NCBI RefSeq assembly: GCF_001717955.1
Contig: NZ_CP014168.1
Coordinates: 682,001-746,000, forward strand
Length of the DNA: 64,000 nucleotides
Direction of reading: 5' to 3'
Source: Sphingomonas panacis
GTDB lineage: Bacteria; Pseudomonadota; Alphaproteobacteria; Sphingomonadales; Sphingomonadaceae
The position numbers and the translations under genes were made by a program. Shown piece after piece: positions 60,066-64,000 of the stretch (position 1 is the first letter of the stretch; each line of letters begins with the position of its first letter). The notes beneath the pieces are model-generated. The model was given only the letters and a program-made list of their open reading frames with translations, did not search any database and was not told the DNA's origin.

Positions 60066-62743
60066 ACCGCCTCCTCCATTGAGAACAGCCGACGGACGAT
60101 ACGCATGCTCGGATCATCGGCGTCGGCCTCCGCGACGAAGCCCATTTCACGCTCCATTCGGATTGCGGCTTCATGATCCGCGCATTCGATCGCCTCGACC
60201 GTTCCGATCCGCTCGGCGCGGGCATAGCGCAGCACGTGCGCGAACAGCGACCAGCTTACGCCTCGCCCCTTCATGTCCGCCCGTGTCACCAGCGCGACCT
60301 CGGCATGGGTCCGGTCGGGATCGGTCGCGAGCATCGCGGTCGCGATGACCGACGTCCGCGTCTGGTCGAACGCCAGGAAGCTGATCGTCCGGCGATAATC
60401 GACCCGCGTCATCATCGCGAGACGATCATGGCCGACGTGATCGACGCTGCTCAGGAAGCGAAACCGCAGATCCTCCGGCGTGACATGCTCGAAAAATTCG
60501 GCAAGCAGCGCTTCGTCGTCGGCGCGCACCGGGCGCACGAAGATGTGCAAGCCGCTCCGCGTCTCAAGCTCCGCTGCCCAGTGTAGCGGCGTCGGCGCGA
60601 TGGCGAGGTGCGGCTGCGTGTCCGCGGACGCCGTGATCCGAACGCGCGCGTCGAGCGCGATCACCCCATGCTGATCGACGATCAGCGGATTGATGTCGAG
60701 TTCGATGACGTCGGGAAGCGCGACGCACAGCGCCGACAACGCATCGAGCACGCCCGCGACCGCATCGGTATCCGCGGCGGGCACGTTTCTGTAGCCGGCG
60801 AGAAGCTTCGAGATGCGCGTCCGTCCGATCAGGGCATGCGCCTGCGCATGGTCGATCGGCACGAGATCGAGCGCGGTGTCGTCGATAATCTGGACGCCGG
60901 TTCCGCCGGCGCCGACCATCACCAGCGGCCCGAACGTCGGGTCCGTCGCGATCCCGGCGATGAGCTCATGGGCATGCGGGCGCACGACCATCTCCTGGAC
61001 GGAATATCCCTCGATCCACGCCTCGGGATGCTCGCGCGTGATCCGCGTTTCCATCGCCGCCGCCGCCGCCTCGGCGGCCTTCCGGTCGTGAAGGTCGAGC
61101 GCGACGCCGCCGACGTCCGACTTATGGCTGAGCTCGGGCGAAACCACCTTGACCGCGAAGGGCGGGGTTAGGAAACCACACATCTCGCCGACCTCTCCGA
61201 CGGATCGCGCCAGCCGGGTCGGGACCGTGGGAATGCCGAAGGCGTCCAACAGTGCCTTGGCCTCGACTTCGTTCAGGACCGTGCGCTTCGCCCCCCTGAC
61301 CTCGGCGATGACATGCCGGGCGGCTGCGATGTCGACCGTGGTCTCGCGCGTCGCGGCGGGCGCATCCGTCAGCGCATGTCGGGCGCGCGCGGCGGCGAGG
61401 AGATATCCGAACCCGCGGACGGCATCATCCGGTGTCGCATAAGCGGGTATCCGCGCACGGTTCATCGCGTCGCGCACCGGCTTCGTGTTCATGTCGCCGA
61501 GCCAGCTCACGAGAACGGGTTTGTCGATCGCCTTGGCACGCGCGCCGGCGACCTCGTCGGCGATGACCGCTGCGATCGCGGCGGCGTCGTTTTGGGCGGT
61601 AGGGCAGTTCATGATCAACAACGCGTCGACCGCGGGGTCGGCCAACAGCGCCTTCACCGCCACCCGATACCGCTCCGGCCCGGCATCGCCGATGACATCG
61701 ACGGGATTGCTCCGCGACCAACCCTCGGGCAGTGCGCCGTCGAGCGTGGCGATCGTCTCGCTTGACAGCGTCGCAAGCGACGCGCCCGCGTCGGGCAGCG
61801 CATCGACGGCAAGAATACCGGCGCCGCCGCCGTTGGTGACGATGCCGAGCCGCTCACCGGCTCCCGCCGGCCCGGCCGTCAGGATTTCCGCCGCGTCGAA
61901 CAGTTCGGACAGCGTCTCCACCGTGACGATGCCGGCACGGTCGAACGCGGCGCGGTAGACCTCGTAAGATCCGGCCAAAGCCCCGGTATGGGAGAGTGTC
62001 GCTTTGGCGGCCTCGGGCGATCGGCCGGCCTTGATCGCGATCACCGGCTTGATCCGCGCCGCCGCGCGCGCGGCCGCCATGAACTTGGCGGCGTCCGTGA
62101 CACCTTCGACGTACATCAGGATCGCATCGGTATGCGGATCGACCGCGAACAGGTCGATCAGATCGCCGAGATCGACATCCGCCATGTCACCCGCCGAGAC
62201 GATGCCGGAGAATCCGATATCGCGGGTCTGCGCCCACCCGAGCATCGCGGTGACGAGCGCGCCGCTCTGCGAGATGAACGCCAGCCGCCCAGGAGTCGCC
62301 GGGCTGCGTGCGAAGGTTGCGTTCAGCCGCGCGTGCGGCGCCACGATGCCGAGACAATTGGGGCCGACGATGCGAAGGCCGTGCGGCTTGGCCGCGTCGA
62401 GCATCTTCTGGCGAAGGCCGTTGGCCTCGGTGATCCCGGCCGAGATCACCACCGCGCAGCGCGTGCCGATGCGGCCGAGTTCGGCGATGATGTCCGGAAC
62501 CGTCGGCGCCGGCGTCATGATGATCGCAAGGTCTGGCGCGCTGCCGAGTGCCGCGATGGACGGAACCCAAACCGCACCATCCTGTGTCACGGGATGCGGA
62601 TTGACCGCATAGATCGTGCCAGCGAACCCTGCGGAGCGCATGGTCTCGAGCACGACCGCCCCGATCGCGCCGGCACGGGCCGATGCGCCGATCAACGCGA
62701 CGCTGGTGGGTCGCAGCAGAGGGGATAGGTTGCGGATCGTCAT
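60062..62743 (-). CDS. Pat-like NDP-forming acyl-CoA synthetase/GNAT acetyltransferase
   Basis: An 893-aa multidomain protein: CoA-binding domain (about 5-130, SVALIGASARAGAIGAVVLET), succinyl-CoA-ligase-like domains (130-450, with the phosphohistidine-loop motif ATLSHTGALAGSYEVY), ATP-grasp domain (470-690, KVVSPELSHKSDVGGVAL) and a C-terminal GNAT domain (720-880, RVDYRRTISFLAFDQ, VTRADMKGRGVSWSLFAHVLRYA). The order matches Salmonella Pat/E. coli PatZ (about 886 aa), protein lysine acetyltransferases that silence acetyl-CoA synthetase. Since the His is kept, NDP-forming ligase activity is also possible. First gene of an operon; island motif 60-75 bp upstream. Confidence 0.9.
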   Translation of the reverse strand: MTIRNLSPLLRPTSVALIGASARAGAIGAVVLETMRSAGFAGTIYAVNPHPVTQDGAVWVPSIAALGSAPDLAIIMTPAPTVPDIIAELGRIGTRCAVVISAGITEANGLRQKMLDAAKPHGLRIVGPNCLGIVAPHARLNATFARSPATPGRLAFISQSGALVTAMLGWAQTRDIGFSGIVSAGDMADVDLGDLIDLFAVDPHTDAILMYVEGVTDAAKFMAAARAAARIKPVIAIKAGRSPEAAKATLSHTGALAGSYEVYRAAFDRAGIVTVETLSELFDAAEILTAGPAGAGERLGIVTNGGGAGILAVDALPDAGASLATLSSETIATLDGALPEGWSRSNPVDVIGDAGPERYRVAVKALLADPAVDALLIMNCPTAQNDAAAIAAVIADEVAGARAKAIDKPVLVSWLGDMNTKPVRDAMNRARIPAYATPDDAVRGFGYLLAAARARHALTDAPAATRETTVDIAAARHVIAEVRGAKRTVLNEVEAKALLDAFGIPTVPTRLARSVGEVGEMCGFLTPPFAVKVVSPELSHKSDVGGVALDLHDRKAAEAAAAAMETRITREHPEAWIEGYSVQEMVVRPHAHELIAGIATDPTFGPLVMVGAGGTGVQIIDDTALDLVPIDHAQAHALIGRTRISKLLAGYRNVPAADTDAVAGVLDALSALCVALPDVIELDINPLIVDQHGVIALDARVRITASADTQPHLAIAPTPLHWAAELETRSGLHIFVRPVRADDEALLAEFFEHVTPEDLRFRFLSSVDHVGHDRLAMMTRVDYRRTISFLAFDQTRTSVIATAMLATDPDRTHAEVALVTRADMKGRGVSWSLFAHVLRYARAERIGTVEAIECADHEAAIRMEREMGFVAEADADDPSMRIVRRLFSMEEAV

Positions 62744-62990
62744 CGTGTATCTCACCCGTTGGGAACTGCGAGACCGACCTTGCTCCTGACGATATGCACC
62801 GGCCATGCGTAGTTTCCCGCATGTCGACCGAAAGCAACCTGTCGCAATGCAACATGGCATGAGGGCTGGACGGAAACAGGCTTTTTCAAGTATTTCGATG
62901 CGCTTCAGAAACGTGTATAGGCGCGGCGGCGGCTGCGATGCCGATAACAGCCGAGGTCCGCGAGGCGATGTCGACGCGAGAAACAGACTG
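62744..62990. promoter_or_regulatory. Divergent promoter, Pat-like operon / FixL-like kinase
   Basis: A 247-bp region. On the minus strand GGGAAACTACGCATGG (62803-62818) lies 60-75 bp before the Pat-like gene; read on the plus strand it is CCATGCGTAGTTTCCC facing the kinase. No FNR/FixK-type TTGAT-N4-ATCAA box was seen. Confidence 0.5.
62803..62818 (-). promoter_or_regulatory. Second-type island motif before Pat-like operon
   Basis: GGGAAACTACGCATGG (minus strand) matches the site at 48445 in 14 of 16 positions. Confidence 0.5.
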
Positions 62991-64000
62991 ATGCCGCCCG
63001 ATCGGCGCCCCGCCCTCGCACGCTACGGCTTCGCTGTCCTGACGGTACTGCTGACGGCCGCCGCGCGATGGGCGTTGCAGCCGGTGTTGGGCGAGCGCGA
63101 CGCTTTTCTTCCCTTCTCGTTTGCGATCCTGATGACCGTGATCTGGAGCGGAACCGCCGAGGCAACCGCGGCGGCCGTGCTGTCGCTCGCGTTCGGGTGC
63201 TATTTTTCGGGCGCGCGCGCCTTCGGCACCGCCGATCTGGTTGAAGCCATCGCCTTCGTCCTGACTGCCGCCGGTATCATTTTGGCGGGCGGCGTGCTGA
63301 ATCGCGCGCGCCGCGCCGCGATCCGAAGCGATCGCCGCGCCACGATCGTCGCAGAGGAACTCAATCTGTTGATCGATGGCGCGCACGGCCACGCCATCTA
63401 CATGCTCGATCCCGGCGGGCACGTCACGATCTGGAACGAAGGCGCCGAACGCCTCAAGGGTTGGAGCGAGGCCGAGGTGATCGGGCAACATACCGCGTTG
63501 TTCTATCCGCCCGACGCCATCGCCGCGAACAAGTTGGAAATCGGCCTGGCGCGGGCGGCGGCCGAAGGGCGTTTCGAAGAAGAGGACTGGCGCCTGCGAA
63601 AGGACGGGTCCGAATTTTTGGCGGCGGTGTCGATCACGGCGCTTCGTGACGAGGGCGGCGCGTTGCGCGGCTTTGCGAAAATCGTGTCCGATATCACCGA
63701 ACGCCGCGCCGCCGAGGACTTGATGCGCTCGCGCGAAAGTCACTTGAGTTCGATCCTCTCGACCGTCCCTAACGCGATGGTGGTGATCGACGCGGCGGGC
63801 ATCATCCTGTCGTTCAGCACCGCCGCCCAGACGCTGTTCGGGCACAGCGAAGACGACGTGGTCGGGCAGAACGTGAGTGTCTTGATGCCATCGCCCGATC
63901 GGGAACGTCACGATGGGTATATCCGTCGATATCTGGAAACCGGGGAGCGGCGAATCATCGGCATCGGCCGCGTGGTGTTCGGCGCGCGCCGTGACGGGAC
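62991..64000 (+). CDS. fixL: FixL-like heme-PAS sensor histidine kinase, C-terminus cut
   Basis: 336 codons to the window edge. Residues about 10-110 hold several hydrophobic helices; a first PAS domain (about 125-235, LLIDGAHGHAIYMLDPGGHVTIWNEGAERLKGW...VSDITERRAAED) is followed by a second PAS (about 240 onward: SILSTVPNAMVVIDAAGIILSFSTAAQTLFGHS). The latter carries RERHDGYIRRY and IIGIGRVVFGARRDGT, the heme-proximal His (His307) and distal Arg (Arg327) of oxygen sensor FixL, at the same 20-residue spacing. The kinase core lies outside the window. ATG 62991 has only a weak ribosome-binding site. Likely oxygen sensor for the adjacent stress/PHA island. Confidence 0.88.
   Translation, partial: MPPDRRPALARYGFAVLTVLLTAAARWALQPVLGERDAFLPFSFAILMTVIWSGTAEATAAAVLSLAFGCYFSGARAFGTADLVEAIAFVLTAAGIILAGGVLNRARRAAIRSDRRATIVAEELNLLIDGAHGHAIYMLDPGGHVTIWNEGAERLKGWSEAEVIGQHTALFYPPDAIAANKLEIGLARAAAEGRFEEEDWRLRKDGSEFLAAVSITALRDEGGALRGFAKIVSDITERRAAEDLMRSRESHLSSILSTVPNAMVVIDAAGIILSFSTAAQTLFGHSEDDVVGQNVSVLMPSPDRERHDGYIRRYLETGERRIIGIGRVVFGARRDG

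Noticed and set aside
1..64000. CRISPR arrays, tRNA/rRNA genes, IS elements or prophage
   Set aside because: No regularly spaced repeats, no cloverleaf or rRNA-like sequence, and no transposase or phage structural protein were seen in any frame.

Overview
The window reads as chromosome of a high-GC alphaproteobacterium of the order Sphingomonadales (Sphingomonas-like). The grounds are three TonB-dependent receptors of the sphingomonad/Caulobacter type placed beside sugar-degradation genes, the codon style, and the gene families present. No rRNA, tRNA, IS element, phage or CRISPR array was seen.

Layout. (1) 1-8.95 kb: a sugar/sugar-acid catabolic locus. It holds an MFS permease (cut by the left edge), an enolase-superfamily dehydratase, a TonB receptor, a GntR/FCD regulator, an L-rhamnose-mutarotase-type protein, a glycerate-kinase-like P-loop kinase, a D-2-hydroxyacid dehydrogenase and an aldo/keto reductase. 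ATATATCA-type palindromes precede the transcription units. (2) 9.1-16.1 kb: a small unknown gene, then a complete RND efflux operon (membrane-fusion lipoprotein, HAE1-type pump, NodT-type outer-membrane lipoprotein) with a divergent TetR regulator. (3) 16.3-25.3 kb: a glycan-utilisation operon on the minus strand (GH31, GPH-type symporter, secreted clan GH-A-like hydrolase with carbohydrate-binding modules, TonB receptor). It is closed by a strong hairpin and faces a LacI regulator. (4) 25.4-36.2 kb: a second LacI gene overlaps the first. It is followed by paired LacI operators and a run of GH68 fructosyl hydrolase/transferase, tannase-family esterase, SGNH esterase, TonB receptor, DUF3237 protein and MFS permease. 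This may be a route for acylated sucrose or fructan. (5) 36.3-40.5 kb: an XRE regulator divergent from a proteobacterial sortase system, namely a VIT-VWA protein ending in an LPQTATG sorting signal and its class-GN-type sortase. A 5'-truncated DUF4424 gene follows. (6) 40.5-64 kb: a stress and energy-reserve island. It contains acetyl-CoA hydrolase/transferase, an HdeD-like protein, oleate hydratase, two very small membrane proteins, an APH-like/P-loop kinase, Hsp20, two zinc alcohol dehydrogenases, PhaB, a degenerate HATPase protein, a BON protein, a universal stress protein, an MgtA-type ATPase, a BI-1 protein, PhaC, an LPG-synthase-like membrane protein, two flavodoxin-fold oxidoreductases, a Pat-like acyl-CoA synthetase/acetyltransferase, and the start of a FixL-like heme-PAS histidine kinase.

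The most interesting signals are as follows. Island 6 resembles low-oxygen persistence loci. Related CTAMG/GTAGC promoter elements recur about 50-97 bp ahead of its operons, which suggests one FixL/FixJ-type regulon. The sortase pair is preceded by repeated TGCGCACA sites, including an 11-bp inverted pair between the regulator and its presumed target operon. The DUF4424 remnant begins in the same frame directly after the sortase stop codon. Region 4 combines GH68 with two esterases and its own LacI switch.
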